The translations under genes and the position numbers were made by a program. This document shows, one piece after another, positions 8,924-17,554 of a DNA stretch of 64,000 nt. The stretch's first letter is position 1; every line of letters begins with the position of its first letter. Under the pieces are notes generated by a model. It saw only the letters and a program-made list of their open reading frames with translations. It made no database searches and was not told the origin of the DNA. Origin of the DNA: Bacteroidales bacterium UBA7569 (GTDB lineage Bacteria > Bacteroidota > Bacteroidia > Bacteroidales > Paludibacteraceae); the NCBI GenBank assembly GCA_002477945.1, contig DLLF01000018.1, positions 1 to 64,000 on the forward strand, read 5' to 3'.

Positions 8924-8939
8924 GGAAAATAAGTGCATT
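8924..8939 (+). repeat. Third copy of the ATPase-flanking repeat
   Basis: GGAAAATAAGTGCATT, identical over 16 bp to both upstream copies, starts 17 bp after the ATPase stop codon. It then diverges. Confidence 0.8.
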
Positions 8940-9023
8940 CGGTTTGCATCCATGTGCAAAGACAGACAGAAGTCAGACAGAAGGTAGAATGACTTTATTT
9001 GCGAGTGTAGCGGAACTCAGATG

Positions 9024-9053
9024 TTGCCAATTCAAAAAGAATCCGTACCTTTG
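9024..9053 (+). promoter_or_regulatory. Promoter of the HU-SPOR gene
   Basis: TTG (9024-9026) and TACCTTTG (9046-9053), spaced 19 bp, about 60 bp before the ATG at 9113. Confidence 0.7.
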
Positions 9054-9112
9054 TCCTGATTTTCCGCATAGGCAGTCCACCTGGAAAATACGTAATACAC
9101 AAAGGAATCAGA

Positions 9113-9955
9113 ATGGAAGAACTGATACATATCGTAGAGACATTGCTGACAGACAACTACTGTGTGACCATTCCCGGATTCGGGGCTTTCATGCACCGGC
9201 ACAAAGAGGCTTTCATGGAAGGAAACATATTGTATCCTCCCCATACGACCTTGTCGTTCAACCGGCAAGTGAATCTCTCCGACGGATTAGTGGAACAAGT
9301 ATATGCACGGAAGTACAAAACCGACTATTCCTCGGCACGCAAGATGGTTCACGCCGCCGTTGAGGACCTGACAAGACAACTGCAAGAAAGAGGAGAAGCA
9401 AATTTTGGGCGCATCGGAATCATGCATTGCGAAGAGGGGAGATATGTATTTGTGCCTTCTTCCTGCCATTTCCTGCCGCAGAATTTAGGTTTACAACCCA
9501 TCGTATTGCACAAGCAGATTGAGAATGCGATCACGATACGGATAAAAAAAGACTACCTGCGGTATGCCGCCGCTTGCATAATAGGGATAGGACTGCTGAC
9601 TATTTCTCCGCGAGTGAACAACGACAATGCTGCCGACTATGCAAGCATGCGTCCGATTGATTACAGTGCCATCATTGCGAGTCTGCACCCTGCAGAAGAG
9701 AGCGCAGAGGAAGGACCCAAGGCAGAGCGCGGACATTTCCACATAGTGGTTGCCTCATTAGACAAAAAAGCGGCAGAGAAAGAATGTGAACATCTTATCG
9801 GGAGTGGTTATACAGAAGCCATCGTCATACCCTACAAGAAGAATTTACATCGTGTTGTACTGGCATCGTACACAACAAAGAGAGAGGCATTGAGGCAGAT
9901 GGAGAAGACCCGCAGGACAACACCTTTCAAAAGAGCATGGGTATATTGCGAGTAA
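9113..9955 (+). CDS. HU-CCDC81 / SPOR domain protein
   Basis: A 280-aa membrane protein. The N-terminal half (1-130) carries two CCDC81-like HU folds, the first with the motif IPGFGAF at 20-26. One transmembrane helix lies at about 149-166 (RYAAACIIGIGLLTIS). The C-terminal SPOR domain (about 207-280, HFHIVVASLDKK) binds denuded glycan at the septum in studied proteins. The layout suggests a link between the cytoplasm and septal peptidoglycan; this is inference from domains. The phosphatase fusion follows 6 bp downstream. Confidence 0.85.
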   Translation: MEELIHIVETLLTDNYCVTIPGFGAFMHRHKEAFMEGNILYPPHTTLSFNRQVNLSDGLVEQVYARKYKTDYSSARKMVHAAVEDLTRQLQERGEANFGRIGIMHCEEGRYVFVPSSCHFLPQNLGLQPIVLHKQIENAITIRIKKDYLRYAAACIIGIGLLTISPRVNNDNAADYASMRPIDYSAIIASLHPAEESAEEGPKAERGHFHIVVASLDKKAAEKECEHLIGSGYTEAIVIPYKKNLHRVVLASYTTKREALRQMEKTRRTTPFKRAWVYCE

Positions 9956-9961
9956 CGCCTT

Positions 9962-11479
9962 ATGAAAAAAGCAATCATTTTTGACCTGGACGGCACTCTG
10001 CTGAATACTATCATGGATTTGGGAGAGGCTTGCAATGCAGCATTGACCCATTATGGTTTTCCAACCCACCGATTGGACGAATATCCGCACCTGGTAGGCA
10101 ACGGGGTGAACAAACTCATAGAACGAGCATTGCCGGCAGGACACAAAGACGAAGAAACCGTTTTGCGACTTCGCAAAGTGTTCATACCTTACTATGACGA
10201 ACACAAATGCGTTCACACGCGTCCTTACGAAGGGATGGAGACGGTGATCAAAGAATTGAAAAGGAGGGGTTACAAGTTAGCCGTAGCCTCCAACAAATAC
10301 AATGCAGCCACTCAGGCATTGGTGAAGCATTATTTCGGAGATCAATTCGACATCGTATTAGGAGAAAGGGAAGGCGTAAGGAGAAAACCGGATCCACAGA
10401 TAGTGAATGATATTATGGCTGCACTCGACGTCGGGCAAGAAGAAGTGCTTTATGTAGGTGATTCGGATGTGGATATACAAACAGCCCGAAATGCGGGAGT
10501 GGCTTCCGCAGGGTGCAGTTGGGGATTTTGCAAGCAAGATGTACTCAACAAAGAACAACCGAAATATATAATAGACAGTCCTTCCGAACTATTGAATCTC
10601 CTACAACAGGGTTCAGCAGGCTGCGACGAAACATATACAACAATGGGAAACAAACATTCTTATATGAAAGCCATTGGCATTCTTGCCGTTTTTGCAGTAC
10701 TTTGCCTTGCCTCTTGTTCGGACAGTTACACAAAGAAAGCGAGCAAGAGATTTCAGACAGCACAATTATATGCCCAGAACGGACAATTCAGCAGTGCACG
10801 ACAGGAGATTGACAGCATTCACACGTTGTATCCGAAAGCAGTAGACATCAGAAGGCAGGCAAAACATCTATCGGACAGCATTGCATACGTTGAGGCGGTA
10901 CGCACATACCATTATTCAGACAGTGTGCGAAACGAACTACTCCTACAAGCCGATGAGTTGCTAAAGAAGTTCTGTTATGAGAAGAACCCAGCATACGAAG
11001 ATCACGGGAAATATGTACACAAACTATTGCGAACAAGGGGGAACAACGCCTCACGCTGCTATCTGCAATGTTACATAGGCGATGACCGGATGACGACACT
11101 GAAGAGTTACTATTATGGTACAAAACAAATCAACCATCGCGAAATAGAACTATCATCGAAAGAAGAAAGCATCCGGAAAGAAGGTACAAACCATACTTTT
11201 GAGAACGAAGGGTGGCACGAGATTACAAGTTTTGAGGAAGATGCGTCACTTGCATTGCTTCATTTCATATCAACGCATAGAGAAGACAGAATACAGGTGA
11301 GACTGGATGGTAATTCGCCCTACGTTTATTATCTGCAAGAGAATGAGAGGACAGCGTTGGACGAGACTTATCATTTGGGAATACTAATGCACGACATCAA
11401 GCACTTGGAAGACGCAATGCGAAGCGCAGACAGGACGATTGGAAAATGGGGATACAGAAAAGATGAAAAGAGCGAATAA
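9962..11479 (+). CDS. HAD phosphatase (Gph-like) fused in frame to a lipoprotein
   Basis: One uninterrupted 505-codon frame holds two proteins. Residues 1-216 are a complete HAD subfamily IA phosphatase: DLDGTLL at 8-14, SNK at 110-112, RRKPDP at 140-145, GDSDVD at 166-171. This resembles phosphoglycolate phosphatase and ends where that family ends. Residues 228-505 look like an independent lipoprotein: M228 (ATG at 10643) or M235 (10664), a hydrophobic helix, the lipobox LASC with C252, then a charged helical repeat domain rich in Tyr, Asp and Arg. A lipoprotein signal cannot work behind 227 cytoplasmic residues, so either the second part is also translated from an internal start or the fusion stays membrane-anchored. 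Loss of one stop codon would explain it. Confidence 0.85.
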   Translation: MKKAIIFDLDGTLLNTIMDLGEACNAALTHYGFPTHRLDEYPHLVGNGVNKLIERALPAGHKDEETVLRLRKVFIPYYDEHKCVHTRPYEGMETVIKELKRRGYKLAVASNKYNAATQALVKHYFGDQFDIVLGEREGVRRKPDPQIVNDIMAALDVGQEEVLYVGDSDVDIQTARNAGVASAGCSWGFCKQDVLNKEQPKYIIDSPSELLNLLQQGSAGCDETYTTMGNKHSYMKAIGILAVFAVLCLASCSDSYTKKASKRFQTAQLYAQNGQFSSARQEIDSIHTLYPKAVDIRRQAKHLSDSIAYVEAVRTYHYSDSVRNELLLQADELLKKFCYEKNPAYEDHGKYVHKLLRTRGNNASRCYLQCYIGDDRMTTLKSYYYGTKQINHREIELSSKEESIRKEGTNHTFENEGWHEITSFEEDASLALLHFISTHREDRIQVRLDGNSPYVYYLQENERTALDETYHLGILMHDIKHLEDAMRSADRTIGKWGYRKDEKSE

Positions 11480-11529
11480 ATTATGTTGTAAAACAGAAAA
11501 AGCAACCTATATATTTGACAAAATCTTCT

Positions 11530-11537
11530 TATCTTTG
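11530..11537 (+). promoter_or_regulatory. -7 box upstream of pyrE
   Basis: TATCTTTG, 43 bp before the pyrE start. The matching TTG is weak. Confidence 0.45.
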
Positions 11538-11580
11538 CACCTTGAATAGTATTGGATGAAGAAATCCTAAACCCATAATC

Positions 11581-12234
11581 ATGAAAAAACGATATAAGAT
11601 GAAAGAGTTAGATGATTTTATTACCGGTAAACTGCTGAAACTAAAGGCTATCAAATTGCAGCCTCAAAATCCTTTTATTTGGGCGACAGGTTGGCATTCT
11701 CCCATATATTGCGACAACCGGAAGATATTATCATATCCTCAAGTGAGGAATGTAGTCAAGATAGAAATGGCCCGTATTGTGGCGGAACGTTATCCGGAAG
11801 CAGAGGTTATAGCAAGTGTGGCAACAAATGCCATTGCAATCGGTGTATTGGTGGCAGAAGAATTAGGTCTTCCTTTTGTATATGTACACCCAACTCCAAA
11901 AGATCATGGTTTTGAAAACATGATAGAGGGAGATCTCCGTCCGAGACAGAATGTGGTTGTTATAGAAGATCAGGTTAGCGTGGGTATCAACAGCATGAAA
12001 GTGGTGGAGGCTATACGCAAGGATGGTTGCAAAGTGTTGGGTTTAGTCACCATCTTCAACTATGAATTACAAGACACCTTACGCCGTTTCAAGAAAGGGA
12101 AGGTGGAAATGATCGCATTATCCACATTTTCCGCAGTACTGAAACACGCTTTAAGCACCGAATATATCACAGAAGAAGGAGCGGAGACATTGCAAACATG
12201 GCAAAAGAACCCAGCAGATTGGAAATTACAATAA
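11581..12234 (+). CDS. pyrE: Orotate phosphoribosyltransferase with altered PRPP loop
   Basis: 217 aa, recognisable throughout as Bacteroidales-type OPRTase (pyrimidine synthesis, orotate + PRPP to OMP): IKLQPQNPF (24-32), SPIYCDNRK (40-48), KDHG (107-110), IEGDLRP (115-121). Two ligand sites deviate. The PRPP motif, normally VVVxED-xxSTGGSS, reads VVVIEDQVSVGINS at 125-138, losing the Thr-Gly-Gly core. The flexible loop reads YVHPTPKDHG, with H103-P104 where E. coli has R99-K100, although K107 and H109 are kept. The enzyme may be weak, altered or regulatory. An ATG at codon 7 is an alternative start. The SRPBCC gene follows after 9 bp. Confidence 0.85.
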   Translation: MKKRYKMKELDDFITGKLLKLKAIKLQPQNPFIWATGWHSPIYCDNRKILSYPQVRNVVKIEMARIVAERYPEAEVIASVATNAIAIGVLVAEELGLPFVYVHPTPKDHGFENMIEGDLRPRQNVVVIEDQVSVGINSMKVVEAIRKDGCKVLGLVTIFNYELQDTLRRFKKGKVEMIALSTFSAVLKHALSTEYITEEGAETLQTWQKNPADWKLQ

Positions 12235-12243
12235 GACGCAATT

Positions 12244-12678
12244 ATGGCAGAATGCAAATATGAAAGCACCATCCATTCCATATCCGCAGGAGCAACGCAA
12301 GTATATGGAGTATTGAGCAACCTGAACAATCTGAATCGTGTGAAAGATCTTATCCCGCAGGACAAGGTACAGGAACTGGAGATTAACGAAGATTGTGTGC
12401 GAATGAAAGTGGACGGATTGGGGCAAAAGATTGCTATTCGCATTGTGGACAAGATAGAAAACGACACTATCAAGTTCGGTGCAGAGAATATCCCTATGGA
12501 GATGAATTTCTGGATTCAACTCAAAGAGGTAAATCCTACAGATACACGCATCAAACTGACGCTGAAAGCCGACCTGCCGATGATGTTCAAGATGATGCTT
12601 GACAAGAAACTGCAACAGGGGCTCGACCAAGCCGCAGAGATGTTGGCACGTTTCCCATACCATGAGTGGCAATCATGA
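12244..12678 (+). CDS. SRPBCC (START-like) family protein
   Basis: A 144-aa single-domain protein with the helix-grip pattern: N-terminal strand, SNLNNLNRVKDLIP loop, central strands, and a long C-terminal helix (about 115-140, KKLQQGLDQAAEMLARF). SRPBCC proteins bind hydrophobic ligands in a deep pocket; the ligand here is unknown. It often follows pyrE in Bacteroides. Its stop overlaps the psd start by the ATGA arrangement at 12675-12678, implying translational coupling. Confidence 0.85.
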   Translation: MAECKYESTIHSISAGATQVYGVLSNLNNLNRVKDLIPQDKVQELEINEDCVRMKVDGLGQKIAIRIVDKIENDTIKFGAENIPMEMNFWIQLKEVNPTDTRIKLTLKADLPMMFKMMLDKKLQQGLDQAAEMLARFPYHEWQS

Positions 12679-13382
12679 AACATCGTAAACAGGCTAGAAT
12701 TCACAGAGAGGGTCGCAACATCATCACAGGATTGACGTTGCTCATCTTTGCGTTGAGTTTGGTCGGCTACATCTTTATGCCACATTGGGCATTCGCTATA
12801 TTGTTGTTTTTTGCCGCAATGCTGCTGGTGTTCGTTACCTACTTCTTCCGCAATCCCGTGCGTGTATTAGAGGTGGATGACCCCGATTTTCTTATCGCTC
12901 CCGCCGACGGCAAAGTGGTGGTGGTGGAACCTACAATGGAGAACGAGTATTTTCACGAGGAGCGTCTGCAGGTCAGTATTTTTATGTCTCCGTTCAATGT
13001 CCATGCCAACTGGTATCCTATCGAGGGTACAATCCTTGTATCGGAGCATCAGAAAGGTCGCCACAAAGGGGCATGGCTGCCGAAGTCGAGTACGGAAAAC
13101 GAGCGTTCTTTGGTGGTGATAGAGACCCCGGACAAAGTGCGGATTGCCGTTCGTCAGATTGCGGGGGCTATGGCACGCCGTATCGTTACCTATGCCAAAC
13201 CCGGCAAGCAGTCGCACCGTAATACACACCTCGGATTTATTAAACTCGGTTCGCGCGTGGATATGTACCTGCCGCTAGATACCGAGATGTTTGTCGCAGT
13301 GGGCGATACTGTTCGCGGCAACGAGACCATCATCGGGCGTCTGGCTGAGAACGACAAATACATAAACAACGAAAACAACTAA
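12675..13382 (+). CDS. psd: Phosphatidylserine decarboxylase proenzyme, short type
   Basis: A 235-aa pyruvoyl enzyme that converts phosphatidylserine to phosphatidylethanolamine at the inner membrane. Two hydrophobic helices lie at about 17-57. The core motifs APADGKVV, FMSPFNVHANWYP and NTHLGFIKLGSRVD are present. Cleavage should occur at G192-S193 in LGSRVD, the form used by the short (about 230-aa) family. The ATG at 12675 overlaps the upstream stop codon and is preferred over a GTG at 12666. Confidence 0.94.
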   Translation: MKHRKQARIHREGRNIITGLTLLIFALSLVGYIFMPHWAFAILLFFAAMLLVFVTYFFRNPVRVLEVDDPDFLIAPADGKVVVVEPTMENEYFHEERLQVSIFMSPFNVHANWYPIEGTILVSEHQKGRHKGAWLPKSSTENERSLVVIETPDKVRIAVRQIAGAMARRIVTYAKPGKQSHRNTHLGFIKLGSRVDMYLPLDTEMFVAVGDTVRGNETIIGRLAENDKYINNENN

Positions 13383-13387
13383 ATACT

Positions 13388-14266
13388 ATGGAGAAGTTTG
13401 AAGAACTCTTTGCGCAGTATAACTGCTGCCAAAAGGACGAAGAAGTAAAAGCGGCTACCGCAGAAATCCTCAAGGAGCATTTTGATGAGAACAACAATGT
13501 AGAGGTTTGGAAACAATGCCTCCACCAGATAGACCTAACCACCCTCAACGGGGACGACACCACCGCCAAAGTGGCAGGTATGGCGCAGAAAGTGAACGAG
13601 TTTGGCAAGCATTTCCCCAGTGTACCCAACGTAGCGGCTATGTGCGTCTATCCCGCTTTGGTGGAGACGGTTGCCAATACGCTTACCGAGCCTATCGGTT
13701 TGGCTGCCGTAGCGGCAGGGTTCCCTGCTTCGCAGACCTTTATAGAGGTGAAAGTAGCCGAAGCGGCTATGGCGGTTGCTGCGGGTGCTACCGAGATTGA
13801 CATCGTTATCTCTATTGGCAAGTTCCTCGAGGGCAAGTATCAGGAGGTATTCGACGAGATTAGCGAAATCAAAGCCGCTATCCGCCATGCGCACCTCAAA
13901 GTCATTCTTGAGACGGGTGCACTGAAGACGGCGGAGAATATCTACAAGGCTTCGATTCTTGCTATGGCTGCAGGTGCAGACTTCATAAAGACCTCCACGG
14001 GTAAGATTGCCGTAAACGCCACCCCCGAAGCCACCTATGTAATGTGCCATGCTATCAAGGACTGGTACGAGAAAACCGGTCAGAAGGTTTGCTACAAGCC
14101 CGCCGGCGGTGTCAGCACCACTGAAGAAGCGGTGCAGCACTATACGCTTGTGAAGGAAATTCTCGGTGCCGATTGGCTCAACAACCAAAGTTTCCGTTTC
14201 GGCGCCAGCCGTTTGGCAAACAACCTGCTAACCTCTATTATGGGGACAGAGACCAAATACTTCTAA
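13388..14266 (+). CDS. deoC: Deoxyribose-phosphate aldolase
   Basis: A 292-aa class I aldolase that splits 2-deoxyribose-5-phosphate into glyceraldehyde-3-phosphate and acetaldehyde (deoxynucleoside salvage). The Schiff-base lysine is K201 in FIKTSTGK, and EIDIVISIGKFLEG (136-149) holds the catalytic Asp region. An N-terminal extension of about 45 residues, compared with E. coli DeoC, matches the longer Bacteroidetes form. Located 5 bp after psd and 7 bp before the nfnAB fusion. Confidence 0.95.
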   Translation: MEKFEELFAQYNCCQKDEEVKAATAEILKEHFDENNNVEVWKQCLHQIDLTTLNGDDTTAKVAGMAQKVNEFGKHFPSVPNVAAMCVYPALVETVANTLTEPIGLAAVAAGFPASQTFIEVKVAEAAMAVAAGATEIDIVISIGKFLEGKYQEVFDEISEIKAAIRHAHLKVILETGALKTAENIYKASILAMAAGADFIKTSTGKIAVNATPEATYVMCHAIKDWYEKTGQKVCYKPAGGVSTTEEAVQHYTLVKEILGADWLNNQSFRFGASRLANNLLTSIMGTETKYF

Positions 14267-14273
14267 TTCAGAT

Positions 14274-16571
14274 ATGTTTCGAGTACTAAATAAACGTTTT
14301 TTCTCGGAGAATGTGGCGGAGCTGATTATTGAGGCTCCGCTCATTGCACGTAGCCGCAAGGCGGGACATTTCGTCATCGTGCGTGTGGACAAACAGTCGG
14401 AGCGTATGCCGCTTACCATTGCGGGGGCAGACCCAGAGAAAGGTACAATCACTCTGGTGGTACAGCGTATCGGTGTATCGTCCGCCAAACTCTGTGCGCT
14501 CAACGCGGGCGACGAGTTGGCAGACTTAGTCGGACCTCTCGGGCGTGCCACGCATATCGAGAACTATGGCACGGTCGTCTGTGCGTGCGGTGGAGTGGGG
14601 GCAGCCCCGATGCTCCCTATTGCTCAGGCTTTGAAAGCCGCAGGCAACCGCGTCATTACCGTATTGGCTGCCCGCACGGCGAACCTGATTATCCTAAGAG
14701 AGCAACTGAGCCGTTTTTCCGACGAGGTTATTATTATGACCGATGACGGGTCTATGGGGCAGAAAGGACTCGTTACGCAGGGTATCGAGCTGGTGATTCA
14801 GCGGGAGAAAGTGGACAAATGTATCACCATTGGTCCTGCCATTATGATGAAGTTTGTCGCCCTGACCACGCAAAAATACAACGTGCCTACCGAGGCGAGC
14901 CTCAATACTATTATGGTGGACGGTACGGGTATGTGTGGGGCATGCCGCGTAACGGTGGGTGGTAAGACGCGCTTCGTCTGTGTCGATGGACCGGAGTTCG
15001 ATGCCCACCAGGTGGATTTCGACGAGATGCTCTCGCGTCTGCGTTCCTACAAAGCCGAAGAGGCTGCTGCCTATCAGACCTATCTCAATGGCACGACGGC
15101 TGTTACCACAAGCGTATGCGAGCAGGCAATGGTACAGCCCCTGTCGCATATCGATGTAGAGCCTTTTGCCGGTACAGCCAAAGACCGTGTGGCTATCCCA
15201 CGTGTACAGATGAACGAACTGGCGCCCGAGGTGCGTGTGCGCTCTATCCATGCCGAGGTCAATCAGGGACTTACTCCCGAGCAGGCAATCTGCGAATCGC
15301 ACCGTTGCCTGAACTGCAAGACCCCCACGTGCGTGCAGGGCTGCCCTGTGAATATCAACATACCGGGTTTTATCAAGCAGTTGGAGCAGGGCAATATCCA
15401 AGCGGCGGCGGACGTTATCAAACAGAGTTCTTCGCTACCCGCCGTATGCGGCCGTGTCTGCCCGCAGGAGAAACAGTGCGAGTCGCAGTGTATCCACCTG
15501 AAAATGGGACACCCACCCGTGGCAATCGGTTATCTGGAACGCTTTGTGGCAGACCATGCGGCAGCGACAAAGAACCAAGAACAAAGAACCAAGAACGGCA
15601 AGAAGATTGCCGTGGTCGGGTCGGGACCTGCAGGACTGGCTTTTGCCGGTGATATGGCGAAGTACGGCTACGAGGTTACGGTCTTTGAGGCTCTCCACGA
15701 GATCGGCGGTGTGCTCAAATACGGTATCCCCGAGTTCCGTCTGCCCAACCGTATTGTTGATGCCGAGATTGACGGACTGAAAGCCCTCGGCGTTACCTTC
15801 CGCACCGATACCATTATCGGCAAGACGATCAGCACCGACCAACTGCGGCAAGAAGGCTACTCCGCTATCTTTGTCGGTTCGGGGGCAGGGCTGCCGCGTT
15901 TTATGGGTATCCCCGGCGAGAACCTGAACGGTGTCCTCTCGTGCAACGAATATCTGACGCGCGTCAACCTGATGGACGCGAGCAATGCGGCTACCGACAC
16001 ACCGCTGCTCTATGGCAAGAACGTGGCGGTTATCGGCGGCGGAAACACCGCTATGGATGCTGTGCGTACCGCCAAACGCTTGGGCGCAGAGCGGGCGATG
16101 ATTGTCTATCGCCGTTCCGAAGAGGAGATGCCCGCGCGTATCGAGGAGGTGCGCCACGCCAAAGAGGAGGGTATCGAATTCCTTACCTTGCACAACCCTA
16201 TCGAGTACCACGCCGACGACAACGGGCGTGTGAAAGAGGCGGTACTGCAAGTGATGGAGTTGGGCGAACCCGACGAGTCGGGACGCCGCAGCCCTGTGCC
16301 CGTAGAGGGACAAACGCTCACTATCCCGGTTGATCTGGTGATTGTCAGCGTGGGCGTCAGTCCCAACCCGCTTATCCCCCACAGCGTAGCAGGATTGGAA
16401 ATCGGCAAAAAAGGTACGATTGTGGTGAATGATGCAATGCAGTCGTCTATCCCGACACTCTTTGCCGGTGGCGACATCGTCCGCGGCGGTGCCACGGTCA
16501 TCCTCGCTATGTCCGACGGTCGCCACGCCGCCAAAGCCATGCACGAGTACCTGCAGAAAGAAGATATTTAG
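14274..16571 (+). CDS. Fused NfnAB-like NADH-dependent ferredoxin:NADP+ oxidoreductase / SudAB
   Basis: 765-aa flavoprotein with two family units in one chain. Residues 1-260 resemble NfnA/SudB and dihydroorotate dehydrogenase electron-transfer subunits: FAD and NAD(P) domains plus a [2Fe-2S] site with C221, C224 and C236 (D216 is a possible fourth ligand, as described for NfnA). Residues 300-765 resemble NfnB/GltD: two [4Fe-4S] motifs (C345, C348, C353, C357; C392, C396, C402, C406), FAD motif VVGSGPAGL (448-456) and NADPH motif VIGGGNTAMDA. Likely role: electron bifurcation between NADH, ferredoxin and NADPH; it is often annotated as a glutamate synthase small subunit, but no large subunit is here. 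A Lys/Gln-rich linker at about 431-442 comes from a perfect 14-bp tandem repeat. Confidence 0.9.
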   Translation: MFRVLNKRFFSENVAELIIEAPLIARSRKAGHFVIVRVDKQSERMPLTIAGADPEKGTITLVVQRIGVSSAKLCALNAGDELADLVGPLGRATHIENYGTVVCACGGVGAAPMLPIAQALKAAGNRVITVLAARTANLIILREQLSRFSDEVIIMTDDGSMGQKGLVTQGIELVIQREKVDKCITIGPAIMMKFVALTTQKYNVPTEASLNTIMVDGTGMCGACRVTVGGKTRFVCVDGPEFDAHQVDFDEMLSRLRSYKAEEAAAYQTYLNGTTAVTTSVCEQAMVQPLSHIDVEPFAGTAKDRVAIPRVQMNELAPEVRVRSIHAEVNQGLTPEQAICESHRCLNCKTPTCVQGCPVNINIPGFIKQLEQGNIQAAADVIKQSSSLPAVCGRVCPQEKQCESQCIHLKMGHPPVAIGYLERFVADHAAATKNQEQRTKNGKKIAVVGSGPAGLAFAGDMAKYGYEVTVFEALHEIGGVLKYGIPEFRLPNRIVDAEIDGLKALGVTFRTDTIIGKTISTDQLRQEGYSAIFVGSGAGLPRFMGIPGENLNGVLSCNEYLTRVNLMDASNAATDTPLLYGKNVAVIGGGNTAMDAVRTAKRLGAERAMIVYRRSEEEMPARIEEVRHAKEEGIEFLTLHNPIEYHADDNGRVKEAVLQVMELGEPDESGRRSPVPVEGQTLTIPVDLVIVSVGVSPNPLIPHSVAGLEIGKKGTIVVNDAMQSSIPTLFAGGDIVRGGATVILAMSDGRHAAKAMHEYLQKEDI
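15569..15596 (+). repeat. 14-bp tandem duplication inside nfnAB
   Basis: AAAGAACCAAGAAC occurs twice back to back and encodes most of a hydrophilic linker just before the second Rossmann fold. It probably varies without harm because it lies between domains. Confidence 0.7.
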
Positions 16572-16591
16572 AGTTTATACCCATATATTTC

Positions 16592-16629
16592 AGACAAGAG
16601 AGGCAGACGAAAGTCTGCCTCTCTTGTCT
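16592..16629 (+). terminator. Terminator after nfnAB
   Basis: Perfect 17-bp stem AGACAAGAGAGGCAGAC (16592-16608) and its complement (16613-16629) around a GAAA loop. It ends the psd-deoC-nfnAB run. The T-tract is weak. Confidence 0.8.
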
Positions 16630-16684
16630 ACGGGTCGTCCAGGGGTCGTTCAGGTCGGCTTGAGGGGTCGTAAACGCCGGCTTG
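16630..16684 (+). repeat. 11-bp-period repeat array (copy 2 of 6)
   Basis: Five 11-bp units starting directly after the terminator stem: ACGGGTCGTCC, AGGGGTCGTTC, AGGTCGGCTTG, AGGGGTCGTAA, ACGCCGGCTTG. Confidence 0.7.
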
Positions 16685-16792
16685 ATCTCCTGCACTTTAC
16701 AGATAGCAGAAAACCATCTGCAAAACGTCTCTCAAACACATTGAACCTATACGATTGCTTGCAAAGCGGCAAAAAAATGGCAGAAGTCCGTT

Positions 16793-17554
16793 TTATCTAC
16801 GAGCGAGCCATCCTTTGTTGTCAGGTGCCGTATTCTTATACCAAGCAATTCCAGCCATAGAATTGATTACCAAGAAGAAAGAGAACAATACGACACTGAA
16901 GACATTGTTCACAAGGACATAGAACACAACACCAGAGATACTATATATCACCCAATAGATCCACGCATCGTTTTTCTTGTATATAAGCCAATAATTCGCC
17001 AGAATACTGGACGCTATAAGCATTGCGCCCATGAGTTTGACAGCAACATTCTGCTGCAGCGTGTCGTGGTTGATCACAAATGTAGCGAGCAAATAATCCA
17101 AAACGATTATAACAACAAAGACAGCCAAACTGAGAAGCATCTGCCTTGCAGACAAAAAGGCAGGTTTCAACGGTTCGGACACTTGATTAGCAGAAGCCTT
17201 TTTCCATGTATAGATTGACTTTACCTGAAAAGGAACGAAGCAAGCGACATAGAGAATGGAGAGGTCGTAATTGCCTTGCAAGAAGAACTGAACAGCCAGA
17301 AGCAAAGACATCAGAATGCCCAGATAGAAGCCCGTGTAATTAGCGGGATTCCGAATAGTAAGGACATATCCGACCCCCACAACGCTCGCCGGAATACCGA
17401 CACAGAAAGCGGCATCGGAGAAATGCAACAAAGAGAGACCCAAAGCGACCTCCAAAACATAGCAGAGTAGGAAAAGAGCAACAAACAAGACAAGGGAAAG
17501 GAGAGTATTCCTACATAATTCTCTCCACATAGAAAAAGAGGATGTGTCAGTCAT
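16793..17554 (-). CDS. PnuC-like nicotinamide riboside / vitamin transporter
   Basis: A 253-aa polytopic membrane protein with about seven to eight hydrophobic helices. It shows the PnuC pattern of an aromatic-rich helix followed by PFQVKSIYTWKK (about 128-139), and a C-terminal block with ANYWLIYKK and DAWIYWVIYSISG. PnuC proteins carry nicotinamide riboside, and relatives carry thiamine or riboflavin, by facilitated diffusion. The N-terminal 60 residues carry additional helices beyond the core. No riboswitch is visible upstream. The terminator at 17684 separates it from rpmE on the same strand. Confidence 0.75.
   Translation of the reverse strand: MTDTSSFSMWRELCRNTLLSLVLFVALFLLCYVLEVALGLSLLHFSDAAFCVGIPASVVGVGYVLTIRNPANYTGFYLGILMSLLLAVQFFLQGNYDLSILYVACFVPFQVKSIYTWKKASANQVSEPLKPAFLSARQMLLSLAVFVVIIVLDYLLATFVINHDTLQQNVAVKLMGAMLIASSILANYWLIYKKNDAWIYWVIYSISGVVFYVLVNNVFSVVLFSFFLVINSMAGIAWYKNTAPDNKGWLARR

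Noticed and set aside
8911..9363. 150-codon open frame overlapping the HU-SPOR gene
   Set aside because: It crosses a repeat copy and the HU-SPOR promoter and then overlaps a convincing gene in another frame.
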